Source: Actinotalea caeni (lineage in GTDB: Bacteria; Actinomycetota; Actinomycetes; Actinomycetales; Beutenbergiaceae). From it: a DNA stretch of 38,491 bases. The DNA lies in NCBI RefSeq assembly GCF_009733795.1, contig NZ_WNXX01000025.1:1-38491 (forward strand), in the 5' to 3' direction. Numbering within the stretch: the stretch's first letter is position 1; the number at the start of each line of letters is the position of its first letter. Shown one piece after another: positions 1 through 7,832 of this stretch. The notes beneath the pieces were generated by a model that was not told the DNA's origin, did no database searches, and worked only from the letters and a program-made list of their open reading frames with translations. The translations under genes were made by a program, and so were the position numbers.

Positions 1-2
1 GG

Positions 3-281
3 GCGCTGCGCCTCGGCGCACCCGGGGAGGAGGCGTGGCCGCAGCCGTGCGCCGTGTCGAGCGCGCTGGCGCCGGCCTGGCGCGACGGCGTCGACCCGGA
101 GCCGCTGCTGCGGCACGCCGCCGAGTCGATCCGGCGCGGCCGGCAGGCGCGGGCGCGCGAGGCGGCCGCGCGGCTCGGTGTGCGGCTCGTGCTCCCGCTG
201 GGGCTGTGCCTGCTGCCCGCGTTCGTGCTGCTCGGGCTGGTGCCGCTGCTGCTCTCCGCCGGGCTGCAGCTGTGGCGGTGA
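3..281 (+). CDS. Type II/IV secretion system F family protein (TadC-like), C-terminal part
   Basis: The reading frame is open to the left edge, so the gene begins upstream and only about the last 92 residues are present. TadC-type proteins are inner-membrane platform components of the Tad/Flp pilus machine. Visible here are a hydrophilic helical segment (LLRHAAESIRRGRQARAREA), then the family's typical C-terminal ending: a short RLGVRLVLPLGLC turn followed by one long hydrophobic helix ending in GLQLWR. The DUF4244 and TadE-like genes that follow on the same strand support the assignment. A GTG at 54 could be read as a start, but the upstream codons continue without a stop and look coding, so I treat it as internal. 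The 178 bases between this gene and the next hold no convincing gene. Confidence 0.8.
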   Translation, partial: ALRLGAPGEEAWPQPCAVSSALAPAWRDGVDPEPLLRHAAESIRRGRQARAREAAARLGVRLVLPLGLCLLPAFVLLGLVPLLLSAGLQLWR

Positions 282-459
282 CGGCTGCCGGTCGCGCCAG
301 CGACGCGGCGACCGCTCGCCTGACGGTGTCCACAGGCGCACGCCGTTGCCGTCCCGTCCACAGCAGGGGTCGACGCCCCGGGCGGCGACCGGTGCCGTCG
401 CCGCAGGCTCGAGGTCCGCGGTGCGAGGGACGTGCCGCGACACGAGAAGGAGGTCACGC

Positions 460-675
460 ATGAATCGACGACTCCTCCGCCGGGCCCGTGGGCTCGGCGC
501 CCGGTGGCGGCTCCTGCGCCGCCGCGCGGAGGCCGGCATGGCGACGGCGGAGTACGCCATCGGCACGCTTGCCGCGGTCGGGTTCGCCGGGTTGCTGCTG
601 GTGATCCTGCGCAGCGAGCAGGTCCGCTCGCTGCTGCTCGGCATCGTGCAGGACGCGCTGTCGGTCGGCGGCTGA
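460..675 (+). CDS. DUF4244 domain protein (small Tad-locus pilin-like protein)
   Basis: A 71-residue protein with an Arg-rich N-terminus, the segment EAGMATAEYAIGTLAAVGFA at about residues 24-43, one hydrophobic helix, and a short polar tail. This is the typical form of actinobacterial DUF4244 proteins, which sit between tadC and tadE genes (Rv3656c-like, from memory). The G-M-A-T-A-E-Y sequence before the helix resembles a Flp prepilin processing site, so it may be the pilin of this machine. Start: the ATG at 460 follows the strong ribosome binding site GAAGGAGGTC (446-455). The frame is open further upstream but has no such site. It is followed after one base by the next tad gene, so the genes are probably co-transcribed. 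Confidence 0.82.
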   Translation: MNRRLLRRARGLGARWRLLRRRAEAGMATAEYAIGTLAAVGFAGLLLVILRSEQVRSLLLGIVQDALSVGG

Positions 676-676
676 G

Positions 677-1078
677 GTGGCGACCGTCGGGAGCCGCACG
701 GGCCGCCGCGCTCGTCGCGCGGGGGTCACGTCACCGCGCGAGCGCGGGTCGGCGACGGCGGAGCTCGCCGTCGCGCTCCCGGCGGTCGTGCTCGTCCTCG
801 TCGTCGTGCTCGTGGTGGGCTCGGCCGCGCTCGCGCAGCTGCGGTGCGGCGACGCGGCCAGGGCCGCTGCGCGTGCCGCCGCGCTCGGGGAGGACGCGGC
901 CGCGGTGCAGGCGATCGCCCTCGAGCTGGCGGGCGAGACGGCCGAGGTGACGGCCAGCACCGCGGGCGGCTGGGTGCGGGTCGTCGTCAGCCGTCCGGTC
1001 TCGCTCGGGTGGCTGGGCGCGGGCGCGCTGACCGCACGCGCCGAGGCCACGGTGCCGGTCGAGCCGGGCGAGCCATGA
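677..1078 (+). CDS. TadE-like pilus assembly protein
   Basis: 133 residues. The sequence RERGSATAELAVALPAVVLV at about 21-40 is the TadE signature: a Glu five residues into a hydrophobic helix after a Gly-Ser, as in type IV prepilin-like minor pilins. After the membrane helix come an Ala-rich helical region and a short beta-rich tail. TadE proteins are minor pseudopilins needed for assembly or secretion through the Tad system. The start is a GTG one base after the stop of the DUF4244 gene, so translation is probably coupled; no separate ribosome binding site is obvious. The stop codon overlaps the next gene's ATG (ATGA). Confidence 0.85.
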   Translation: MATVGSRTGRRARRAGVTSPRERGSATAELAVALPAVVLVLVVVLVVGSAALAQLRCGDAARAAARAAALGEDAAAVQAIALELAGETAEVTASTAGGWVRVVVSRPVSLGWLGAGALTARAEATVPVEPGEP

Positions 1079-1455
1079 CCGCGCGGCGCTCGTCAGGCGG
1101 TGGACGGAGCCGCGACCGCGGCTCGGTCACGGTGCTGCTGCTCGCGGTCGTCGCGGTGGCGCTGACGTTCGCGGTCGGTCTGGTCGCGCTCGTGCGTGCC
1201 GCGGACGCTCGCGGCACCGCGCAGACGGCGGCCGATCTCGCGGCGCTGTCCGGCGCCGACGTGGCCGCGCGACCCGGTGGCCCGGACCCGTGCGCGGTCG
1301 CAGCCACCGTGGTCGCATCGAACGGCGCGGTGCTGAGCAGGTGTGCTGAGCTCCCCGGCGGCTTTGTCGAGGTGGCGGCCAGCGTCACGGCCCGTCCGCT
1401 GCCGGGCTGGTCGGTCGTGGCGGCCGCGCACGCACGCGCAGGGCCGGTCCGGTGA
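1075..1455 (+). CDS. TadE/TadG-like protein (Rv3654c family)
   Basis: 126 residues starting at the ATG at 1075, which overlaps the stop of the preceding tadE gene by four bases (ATGA). An Arg/Ser-rich N-terminus ends in DRGSVTVLLLAVVAVALTFAV, a membrane helix, followed by the helix QTAADLAALSGADVAA that is typical of helicase/secretion neighbourhood TadE-like proteins (Rv3654c family). Two cysteines (DPCAV, SRCAE) lie in the exported part and could form a disulfide. It lacks the Glu of true TadE after the Gly-Ser, as is usual for this family. It is the last gene of the tad operon; a 31-bp tandem repeat follows. Confidence 0.8.
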   Translation: MTARRSSGGGRSRDRGSVTVLLLAVVAVALTFAVGLVALVRAADARGTAQTAADLAALSGADVAARPGGPDPCAVAATVVASNGAVLSRCAELPGGFVEVAASVTARPLPGWSVVAAAHARAGPVR

Positions 1456-1490
1456 GCGGTCCGGTCAGGCAGCGGGCGGCGGGCGTCACC

Positions 1491-1566
1491 CGAGCGCACC
1501 ATCCGAGCAGCAGAGGTCGGACCAGCGCACCGCGCGAGCAGCGGAGGTCGGACGAGCGCACCGCAC
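1491..1566. repeat. 31-bp tandem repeat, two full copies plus a partial one
   Basis: Two adjacent 31-base units, 1505-1535 and 1536-1566, differ at three positions and share GAGCAGCRGAGGTCGGAC followed by AGCGCACCG. A truncated left copy (CGAGCGCACC) is at 1491-1500. The array lies in the 166-base gap between the convergent tad operon and the LLM oxidoreductase gene, which holds no other feature I can support. Confidence 0.75.
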
Positions 1567-1621
1567 GGGCAGCGCAGCGCCGTCGAGCGCGCCGCCCGAC
1601 GCGGAGCCGCGCCCCGGTCCC

Positions 1622-2611
1622 TCAGCCGAGCGCCGGAGCGACCTCGCGCTCGACGAGCTCGATGCCGCTGCGGTCGTAGGCGGCCTCGGGGAAGTAGAAG
1701 ATCGTGTACTCGCAGCCCGCCTCGCGCAGCTCGGAGAGGCGCTCGGCCACCTGGGCGGGCGTCCCGAAGACGCCGCTGCCGCGCCACTGCTCGACGACCT
1801 CGGCGGCCCTCGCGTCGCCGAGCGTCCCGGCGAGACGCTGCGCCACGCGCGTGATCCGTGCCTCGACGTCGGCGGCGGACTCGCCCACGATCACGTTGAG
1901 GTTCGTCGAGCGCACGATCGCGTCGTAGTCGGTGCCGACGTTCTCGCAGTGGCCGCGGAGCAGGTCGCTCTTGGCGCGGAACACCTCGACGTCGCCGCCC
2001 GCGTAGTTCGTGTACTGGGCGTACCTCGCCGCGATCTTCAGCGTGACCTTCTCGCCGCCGCCGGCGATCCACAGCGGGATGCCGGGCCGCTGCAGCGGCA
2101 GCGGGCGCACGATCGCGCCGTCGACCTGGTACTGCTCGCCGTGCAGCGTCGCGGTCCCGGTCTCCCAGGCCTGCTTCATGATCTGCACGCCCTCGTCCAG
2201 CTGCGCCAGCCGGACCCCGGCGCGCGGGAACCCGTAGCCGTAGGCGCGCCACTCGTGCTCGTACCAGCCGCCGCCGATCCCCATCTCGGTGCGACCACCG
2301 GAGACGATGTCGACCGTCGCGGCGACCTTCGCGAGGTACGCCGGGTTCCGGTAGCCCATGCACGTGCACATCTGGCCGAGCCGGACCCGGTCGGTGACCG
2401 CGGCGAGCGCGGCCATCAGCGTCCAGGCCTCGTGCGTGGCCTCCTCGCTCGGCTCGGGCGTGGTGTGGAAGTGGTCGTACACCCACACCGACTCCCACGG
2501 ACCGGCCTCCGCCTGCTCCGCGAAGCGCCGCATGGTGGCCCAGTGCTCCTCCGGCGGGATACCCACCAGATCGAGACGCCAGCCCTGAGGAACGAAGATC
2601 CCGAGTCGCAC
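1622..2611 (-). CDS. LLM class F420-dependent oxidoreductase
   Basis: 329 residues with the fold signature of bacterial luciferase-like monooxygenases: the N-terminal strand MRLGIFVPQG, WESVWVYDHFHT around residue 40 (active-site His region), RVRLGQMCTCMGYRNP and the ATVDIVSGGRTEMGIGGGW loop around residues 95-120, and a C-terminal GTPAQVAERLSELREAGCE motif. In actinobacteria this subfamily normally uses deazaflavin F420; the substrate cannot be read from sequence. The GTG start at 2611 is supported by a -10 hexamer TAGGCT exactly six bases before it and no ribosome binding site, which suggests a leaderless mRNA. It is a single gene, convergent with the tad operon and tandem after the helicase gene. 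Confidence 0.85.
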   Translation of the reverse strand: MRLGIFVPQGWRLDLVGIPPEEHWATMRRFAEQAEAGPWESVWVYDHFHTTPEPSEEATHEAWTLMAALAAVTDRVRLGQMCTCMGYRNPAYLAKVAATVDIVSGGRTEMGIGGGWYEHEWRAYGYGFPRAGVRLAQLDEGVQIMKQAWETGTATLHGEQYQVDGAIVRPLPLQRPGIPLWIAGGGEKVTLKIAARYAQYTNYAGGDVEVFRAKSDLLRGHCENVGTDYDAIVRSTNLNVIVGESAADVEARITRVAQRLAGTLGDARAAEVVEQWRGSGVFGTPAQVAERLSELREAGCEYTIFYFPEAAYDRSGIELVEREVAPALG

Positions 2612-2617
2612 GGGGCG

Positions 2618-2623
2618 AGCCTA
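2618..2623 (-). promoter_or_regulatory. -10 hexamer of leaderless promoter for LLM oxidoreductase
   Basis: On the minus strand TAGGCT is followed by six bases and then the GTG start codon. This is the spacing expected when transcription begins at the start codon. No clear -35 hexamer is seen. Confidence 0.55.
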
Positions 2624-2667
2624 GGGCACGCGACCCCCGCCCCGTCCAGCCGGGCGTGCGGGCCGCC

Positions 2668-5139
2668 TCAGCGCGGCGCGTGCGCCAGCAGGAGGTCGAG
2701 CACGACGCGGGCGCCGCGCTTGCTGAGCGGGTTGTTGCCGTTGCCGCACTTGGGCGACTGCACGCACGACGGGCAGCCGTCGCGGCACGGGCACGAGGCC
2801 ACCGCGTCGCGTGTCGCCCGCACCCAGGAGGTGGCGGCCGCGTAGCCGCGCTCGGCGAAGCCCGCGCCGCCCGGGTAGCCGTCGTAGACGAACACGGTCG
2901 GCATGAACGTGTCGGCGTGCAGCGCCGTCGACAGCCCGCCGATGTCCCACCGGTCGCACGTCGCGATCAGCGGCAGCAGCCCGATGCTCGCGTGCTCCGC
3001 CGCGTGCAGCGCACCGGGTGTCTCACCCGGCCCGATGCCGGCGTCGACGAGCGCCTCGGCCTCGACCGTCCACCACACCGCGGTCGTGCGCCGCACCCGC
3101 TCCGGCAGGTCCAGCGGGTAGGAGCCGATGAGGTCCAGCCCCGGCAGCCGGCGCCGGTCGTAGCCCACCACCCGCGAGGTCACCTCGATCGCGCCGACGT
3201 GCCACGTCACCGGGCCCCACGCCACCGAGTCCTTCACCCCGAGCACCCGGACGTTGCGCTCCGCGCGCGCCCGGGTGCGGTACGGCGGCCGCTCCGCGAC
3301 CACCAGCGCGACGTCGTCGCGGTAGGAGGTCACCCGGTAGGTGCGGCCCTGGTGGGTGTAGATCGCCCCCTCGTGCACGACGGCGTCGGCCCGGCCGCCG
3401 TCGACCGTCCCCACCACCGCGCCGGTCTCCTCCTCGACCACCGGGACGACGACGTCGGTGCCGCCGCGCAGGTCGGTGAGGCTCTGCGGGGTCTCCGGGC
3501 GGTCGTAGTTCCAGTACCAGCACACCCCGCGGCGCCGCAGCAGCCCGCGCGCGACCAGCTCGTCCAGCAGCGCACCGTCCGGCAGGCCGAACCGGCCCAG
3601 GTCGCGCTCGGTCAGCGGCAGCTCGCCCGCGGCCGCGCACAGGTGCGGCGCCAGCACGTACGGGTTGCCCGGGTCGAACGCGGTCGCTTCCACACCGGCG
3701 TCGAAGATCGCCTCCGGGTGCCGCAGCAGGTAGCTGTCGAGCGGGTCGTCGGAGGCCACCAGCACCGCCAGCCCTTCCGCGCCCGCGCGCCCGGCCCGGC
3801 CGACCTGCTGCCACAACGACACCCGGGTGCCCGGCCAGCCGGCGATCAGCACGGCGTCCAGCCCGGCGATGTCGACGCCGAGCTCGAGCGCGTTCGTCGA
3901 GGCCAGCGCGAGCAGGTCGCCGCTGCGCAGCCGCTGCTCCAGCTCCCGGCGCTCCTCCGGCAGGTAGCCGCCACGGTAGGCGGCGACGACGTCGCGACCC
4001 GGGGCGGGCGCCGCGTCGGTGCCGTCCTCGGCGTCGGCCGTGTCGGTGTCGCGGCTGCCCGGGGCGCGCCAGCCCGGGCTCAGCCGGTGCCGCGCGTGGT
4101 CGGCGATCACCTCGGCGCCCAGGCGCGACCGCACGAACGCGAGCGTGCGCCGTCGCGCGCGCACCAGGTCGGACAGCAGGTCGGCCACCTCCGCCAGCGT
4201 CGAGCGGCGCGGCGCGTCCGGGGTGCCCGCGATCGTGTCCTCGTCCTCGCCGCCCTCGACGAGGTCGTCCTCGACGCCGTCGGCCAGCGGCGGCTGCCAC
4301 AGGGCCACGGTCCGCCGCCCGGCGGGCGAGCCGTCGGCGGTGACCGGGGCGACGTCGTCGACCGGCACCCCGAGCAGCCGGGCCGCGGTCCCGGCCGGGT
4401 CGCCTGTCGTCGCGGACGCGAGGATCGCGGTCGGCTGCGCGCCGTAGTGATCGGCGAGCCGGAGCAGCCGCCGCAGCACCAACGCCACGTGCGCACCCAT
4501 GACGCCGCGGTAGGCGTGGCACTCGTCGACGACGACGAACCGCAGCCCGCGCAGCAGCCGCTGCCACCGGCGATGGTTCGGCAGCAGCGAGAAGTGCAGG
4601 AAGTCGGGGTTGCTGAGCACGACGTCGGCGTGGGCGCGGGCCCAGTCCCGCTCGTCGAGCCCGGTGTCGCCGTCGACCGTGGTGGCCCGCACGTCGCGGA
4701 CGCCGGCGGCCGCCAGCAGCTCCTGCAGCCCGTGCAGCTGGTCGGCGGCGAGCGCCTTGGTCGGGCTGAGGTAGAGCGTGGTCGGGCGGCGGGCGACGTC
4801 GGACAGCCGGCCGGTGCGCCGCGCGGACCGGGTCGCGGTGACGGCGGCCAGCCACGCGGGCAGCGACTTGCCGGACCCGGTCGCGGTCGCGAGCACCACG
4901 TGCCGCCCCGACCAGGCGTGCTCGGCGGCCTCGGTCTGGTGCTGCCAGGGCAGCTCGACGCCGCGGCCGCGGTAGCCGGCCACCAGGTCCGGGTCGGCCC
5001 ACGCCGGCCAGGTGCCGTGCACCGCCGGGCGCGGTGGCACGTGCTGGAGGTGCACGAGGCAGTCGCGCTCGCGGTCGCCGGTGAGCAGCACCCGGAGCGT
5101 CGCCTCCGCGGTGCCGCGCTCCTCGACCGTCCGCGTCAC
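2668..5139 (-). CDS. DEAD/DEAH box helicase with C-terminal DUF1998 (MrfA/Hrq1-like)
   Basis: 823 residues. Superfamily 2 helicase motifs appear in order: QxxxxE-type WQHQTEAAEHAW (65-76), Walker A ATGSGKS (86-92), DECH box (205-208), SAT motif in LASATTGDP, and in the second RecA domain TNALELGVDIAGLDAVL with the motif VI QQVGRAGRAG. The C-terminus is a DUF1998/MZB region ending in a five-cysteine cluster (C783, C785, C789, C792, C798). These match the MrfA/Hrq1 family of 3'-5' DNA helicases, which in Bacillus act in mitomycin C lesion repair; the mycobacterial neighbour is Rv3649 (from memory). The 50-residue Asp/Glu/Thr-rich insert around 350-375 is variable in the family. The start is a GTG with CACAAT six bases upstream. 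Confidence 0.9.
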   Translation of the reverse strand: MTRTVEERGTAEATLRVLLTGDRERDCLVHLQHVPPRPAVHGTWPAWADPDLVAGYRGRGVELPWQHQTEAAEHAWSGRHVVLATATGSGKSLPAWLAAVTATRSARRTGRLSDVARRPTTLYLSPTKALAADQLHGLQELLAAAGVRDVRATTVDGDTGLDERDWARAHADVVLSNPDFLHFSLLPNHRRWQRLLRGLRFVVVDECHAYRGVMGAHVALVLRRLLRLADHYGAQPTAILASATTGDPAGTAARLLGVPVDDVAPVTADGSPAGRRTVALWQPPLADGVEDDLVEGGEDEDTIAGTPDAPRRSTLAEVADLLSDLVRARRRTLAFVRSRLGAEVIADHARHRLSPGWRAPGSRDTDTADAEDGTDAAPAPGRDVVAAYRGGYLPEERRELEQRLRSGDLLALASTNALELGVDIAGLDAVLIAGWPGTRVSLWQQVGRAGRAGAEGLAVLVASDDPLDSYLLRHPEAIFDAGVEATAFDPGNPYVLAPHLCAAAGELPLTERDLGRFGLPDGALLDELVARGLLRRRGVCWYWNYDRPETPQSLTDLRGGTDVVVPVVEEETGAVVGTVDGGRADAVVHEGAIYTHQGRTYRVTSYRDDVALVVAERPPYRTRARAERNVRVLGVKDSVAWGPVTWHVGAIEVTSRVVGYDRRRLPGLDLIGSYPLDLPERVRRTTAVWWTVEAEALVDAGIGPGETPGALHAAEHASIGLLPLIATCDRWDIGGLSTALHADTFMPTVFVYDGYPGGAGFAERGYAAATSWVRATRDAVASCPCRDGCPSCVQSPKCGNGNNPLSKRGARVVLDLLLAHAPR

Positions 5140-5145
5140 CCCGCC

Positions 5146-5151
5146 ATTGTG
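5146..5151 (-). promoter_or_regulatory. -10 hexamer of leaderless promoter for DUF1998 helicase
   Basis: On the minus strand CACAAT precedes the GTG start at 5139 by six bases and no ribosome binding site is present. The hexamer fits the YANNNT pattern shared by several other genes of this window. Confidence 0.45.
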
Positions 5152-5234
5152 CGCCGCCCCGGCGACGTCGCCGGAACCGGCCGCCCCGCCGGCGGCACGG
5201 CAGGCCGCCGCGCGGGCCCGGTGCCCGCGGCGGG

Positions 5235-5891
5235 CTACTCGGGGAGGATCTCGCCGTCGGCGACCTCGAGCGGCAGCGCGGGCGTCACCCAGTGCTCGGC
5301 CTCGGCGTGGTCGTGGTCGGTGGCCTCGACGTACCCGTGGAGGATGAGCCGGTAGCGCCCGTCCGGCAGCGGGTCGCCGAGCGCGGCGCCGTCGTCCGGG
5401 CAGCTGCCGAGCGTCAGGTACACCGGTGCGGACAGGGACGCCGTTCTCGCGGCGTGCGAGCCCGGCACCGTCAGCGCGACGACGACGCCGGCCACGACGC
5501 CGTCCGCGTCGGTCACCGTTCCCTGCGCGTGCTCGACGCGGACGGCGTGCTCACCGTGGTCGGCCTCGGCGCTCACCGTGATCCCGAGCGCCGTCGTCAT
5601 GCCGTCGGGCAGCAGGGTCGTGCTCCGGGTGAGGTCGGCCGGGAAGTCCGCGGAGGGCTCCGACGGCGCCGGCTCGGTGGTCCCGCACCGCTGCGCGGTG
5701 ACGGCGAGAAGGTCGGGGTCCACCGGTGCCGGGCTCGTGCTGACCGGCTCGGGCGTCGCCGGCTCGCCGACCGGTGCGCTCCACGGCCAGCAGGCGGTCA
5801 GCACGCTCATGGCGAGGGCCGCCGCGGCGAAGGACGCCGCGCGACCACCGAGCGGGCGGCGCGGCCCCGTGCCGGTCGTCACCGTGCCCAT
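5235..5891 (-). CDS. Lipoprotein with one copy of the Cys/GDPLPDG domain shared with the upstream gene
   Basis: 218 residues. The N-terminus has an Arg pair, a hydrophobic stretch and a lipobox LTAC with the lipidated Cys at 34, so the protein is predicted to be membrane-anchored on the outer face. A Pro/Thr-rich linker leads into a domain starting RCGTTEP (C69), with a second Cys at 164 (GSCPDD) and the motif GDPLPDGRYRL at 172-182. The same layout occurs twice in the membrane protein encoded just upstream, so the genes are related by domain duplication and probably work together. The ATG at 5891 has GAGGGGA upstream. I recognise no named family; function is unknown. It is probably the last gene of the sigma operon (75-base gap). 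Confidence 0.7.
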   Translation of the reverse strand: MGTVTTGTGPRRPLGGRAASFAAAALAMSVLTACWPWSAPVGEPATPEPVSTSPAPVDPDLLAVTAQRCGTTEPAPSEPSADFPADLTRSTTLLPDGMTTALGITVSAEADHGEHAVRVEHAQGTVTDADGVVAGVVVALTVPGSHAARTASLSAPVYLTLGSCPDDGAALGDPLPDGRYRLILHGYVEATDHDHAEAEHWVTPALPLEVADGEILPE

Positions 5892-5966
5892 GTCCGTCCC
5901 CTCTCGCCGGCCGACGCCGCGACGGTACGCACGGCGTGGGGCCGCGGACCAGGGAAGATCTGCCCG

Positions 5967-7157
5967 CTACAGCTGCGTCATCACGCCCGTCCCGACCGTG
6001 ACGTCGAGCGGTGCGCTCAGGACGGGCCGGTGCTCGACGCCGCCCTCGCCGTCCTGGACCGTGACCGACAGCCAGGTGAGCAGCCGGTAGTCGCCGTCGG
6101 CGACCGGCGCGCCGCCGGCGCAGTCGTCGACGACCGGGAACCACGCGAAGCCCGGGAACGCCTGGCTGCCCTCGGCGGGCAGCTCCACCGCCGGCCCGAG
6201 GTCGAGCGGGCGGCCGTGCTCGGAGGCACGCCACCAGGTGACGACGACGCCGTCGCGATCGGTGAGCACGACGACCACCTCGGGCGACAGCTCACCCGCC
6301 ACCGGTTCCGGCGCGGTCGTGCCGAGCGTGACGTCCAGCGGCATGCCGCCGTCGTAGGGGGCGTCGGGCTCGGCCGGCGAGAACGACGCCGCGGGAGCGG
6401 CGAGCGTCGCCCACAGGTCGCTCTCCGGGACCGCGGGGACCATCGCGCCGCAGACCGGCGCGAACGTGCCGTCCGCCGTCGGTCCCGGGTCCGGCACGGC
6501 CAGGTCGCCGATCGCGCCGTCGGTGACCCGGATGCCCGCGGTCGCGGCGGTCCAAGGCACCTGCTCGCCGGTGTCGGTGACCGCGGTGCCGGTGAGGGTG
6601 AGGTCGTAGGTGCCGTCGGGGAGCGGGTCGCCGGCCGCCGCGCCTGCGAACCCGCAGGCGGCGAGCGGCACGGTGGTGACGAGGTCGCCCGACGTCCCTG
6701 CCGCGACCGTGGTCGGCTGCGCGGGCGCGACGGCGTGCCCGACCACGTGCCCGGTGCCGTGCAGGGACACCAGCAGCGTGACGTCGCCCGTGGTCGTGAC
6801 GTCGTCGCCGGTCGGGTTCTCCAGCTGGGTACGCACCGTGACGCTCGTGCCGTCGGCGGTCTGCAGCGTCGCGAACCCGTCGACCGGGCCGGCCTCGGGG
6901 AGGACGGCGCCGATCGGCTCGCCGCAGACGGCGGCCGGTCCCGCCGGGCCGGGTCCGAGCTCCGGGGCGAGCAGCGCGGCGAGCGAGCCGAGCGCGGTCA
7001 CCCCGACGAGCGCGCCCGCGCCCGCCTGCACCCGGCGGACCGCGCGGCGCCGTCGCACACGGCGCCGGACGTCGTCGAGACGCTCCTCGAGCGGGAACGG
7101 CTCGGGGACGAGGTCGTCGGCCGCGCGGCCGAGCAGCGTGCCGAGGTCGGTGCTCAT
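5967..7157 (-). CDS. Sigma-factor-linked membrane protein with two Cys/GDPLPDG-type domains (putative anti-sigma)
   Basis: 396 residues. An acidic N-terminal segment (1-25) is followed by a very Arg-rich helix (26-43) and one membrane helix (45-65). The exported part holds two related domains: domain 1 about 78-220 (C78, C168, GDPLPDGTY 176-184) and domain 2 about 236-391 (C236, C346, GAPVADGDY 349-357). The gene starts at an ATG overlapping the stop of the sigma factor gene (ATGA), the usual place for an anti-sigma or sigma-regulating protein. No zinc anti-sigma HxxxCxxC motif is present in the N-terminus, so an anti-sigma role is inferred only from position and topology. The conserved cysteine pairs suggest disulfides in the exported domains. 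Confidence 0.7.
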   Translation of the reverse strand: MSTDLGTLLGRAADDLVPEPFPLEERLDDVRRRVRRRRAVRRVQAGAGALVGVTALGSLAALLAPELGPGPAGPAAVCGEPIGAVLPEAGPVDGFATLQTADGTSVTVRTQLENPTGDDVTTTGDVTLLVSLHGTGHVVGHAVAPAQPTTVAAGTSGDLVTTVPLAACGFAGAAAGDPLPDGTYDLTLTGTAVTDTGEQVPWTAATAGIRVTDGAIGDLAVPDPGPTADGTFAPVCGAMVPAVPESDLWATLAAPAASFSPAEPDAPYDGGMPLDVTLGTTAPEPVAGELSPEVVVVLTDRDGVVVTWWRASEHGRPLDLGPAVELPAEGSQAFPGFAWFPVVDDCAGGAPVADGDYRLLTWLSVTVQDGEGGVEHRPVLSAPLDVTVGTGVMTQL

Positions 7158-7708
7158 GCGATGTCCTCACGGGTCCGTTCGAGGCCGCCGGCGGGTGGCG
7201 GTGCGGCGACGGGCGGGGGAGCGGGGGCGGGGGCGCCGAGCGCCGCGGCGAGCGTGTGCGCGGCGTCGGAGAGGTAGCGCTTGACCGTGCCCTGCGCGAG
7301 CCCGAGCTCCTCGGCGATCTGCGGCACGCTGAGGTCGGCGTAGTAGCGCAGCACGACGCACGCCCGTTCCCGCGGCGTGAGCCGCCGCAGTGCCGCGGTG
7401 ACGTCGACGGCGCGCGCGACGTCCTCGTCGGGCGGCTCGGTGGCGGGGTCGGCGAGCATGTGGCGCACCTTCACCCAGCGGCGGTGGCGGCGGTAGGAGT
7501 CGAGGAACAGGGTCGTGATCGTGCGGCGCACGTACCCCTCGAGGCTGTCGAGGTCACGGACACGCCCGCGGCGCGCCGCGAACACCTTGACGAGCGCGTC
7601 CTGCACGAGATCCTCGGCGCCACGCCGGGTGCCGGCCAGCAGCGTGGCGTGCTTGAGCAGCGCCGCGCCCCGGTCGCGGACGAGCTCGGCGAGCGTGTCG
7701 TCCCGCAC
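7154..7708 (-). CDS. SigE-family ECF RNA polymerase sigma factor
   Basis: 184 residues. Sigma region 2 spans about 10-80 (AEDLVQDALVKVFAARRGRV at 31-50, EGYVRRTITTLFLDSYRR at 57-74) and region 4 about 103-157, with the helix-turn-helix LSVPQIAEELGLAQGTVKRY at 126-145. This matches the actinobacterial SigE-family of ECF sigma factors, which direct transcription in response to outside signals. The frame extends far upstream, but the GTG at 7708 follows AGGAGG with a short spacer and gives the normal family length. A Pro/Ala-rich tail of about 25 residues after region 4 is unusual but common in this GC-rich group. It overlaps the following membrane protein gene by four bases. Confidence 0.88.
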   Translation of the reverse strand: MRDDTLAELVRDRGAALLKHATLLAGTRRGAEDLVQDALVKVFAARRGRVRDLDSLEGYVRRTITTLFLDSYRRHRRWVKVRHMLADPATEPPDEDVARAVDVTAALRRLTPRERACVVLRYYADLSVPQIAEELGLAQGTVKRYLSDAAHTLAAALGAPAPAPPPVAAPPPAGGLERTREDIA

Positions 7709-7820
7709 GGCACCTCCTGGACCTCTCGATTGTTCACCCCTCACGACGCTCGGCGACGACGAATCGTTGGGTGGGCAGAGGTGACCGGCCGCGGACCTCG
7801 CTCCGGCGCGCCCGCGTCGG

Positions 7821-7826
7821 CAGGAT
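7821..7826 (+). promoter_or_regulatory. -10 hexamer of leaderless promoter for the zinc-ribbon-like gene
   Basis: CAGGAT is followed by six bases and the GTG start at 7833; no ribosome binding site is seen. Confidence 0.4.
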
Positions 7827-7832
7827 GGCTGC

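Noticed and set aside
326-362. Two DnaA-box-like sites, GTGTCCACA (326-334) and CCGTCCACA (354-362)
   Set aside because: Only two imperfect copies inside the tad locus gap; such matches are expected by chance in a 38-kb window and no replication gene is nearby.
2656-5355. An 899-codon plus-strand open frame opposite the DUF1998 helicase
   Set aside because: Shadow of the helicase gene; no domain or start signal is visible in it.
7735-7790. ECF-type autoregulatory promoter (AAC, 17 bases, CGTC) before the sigma gene at 7708
   Set aside because: The elements can be found on the minus strand but are short and common in this composition; not strong enough to annotate.
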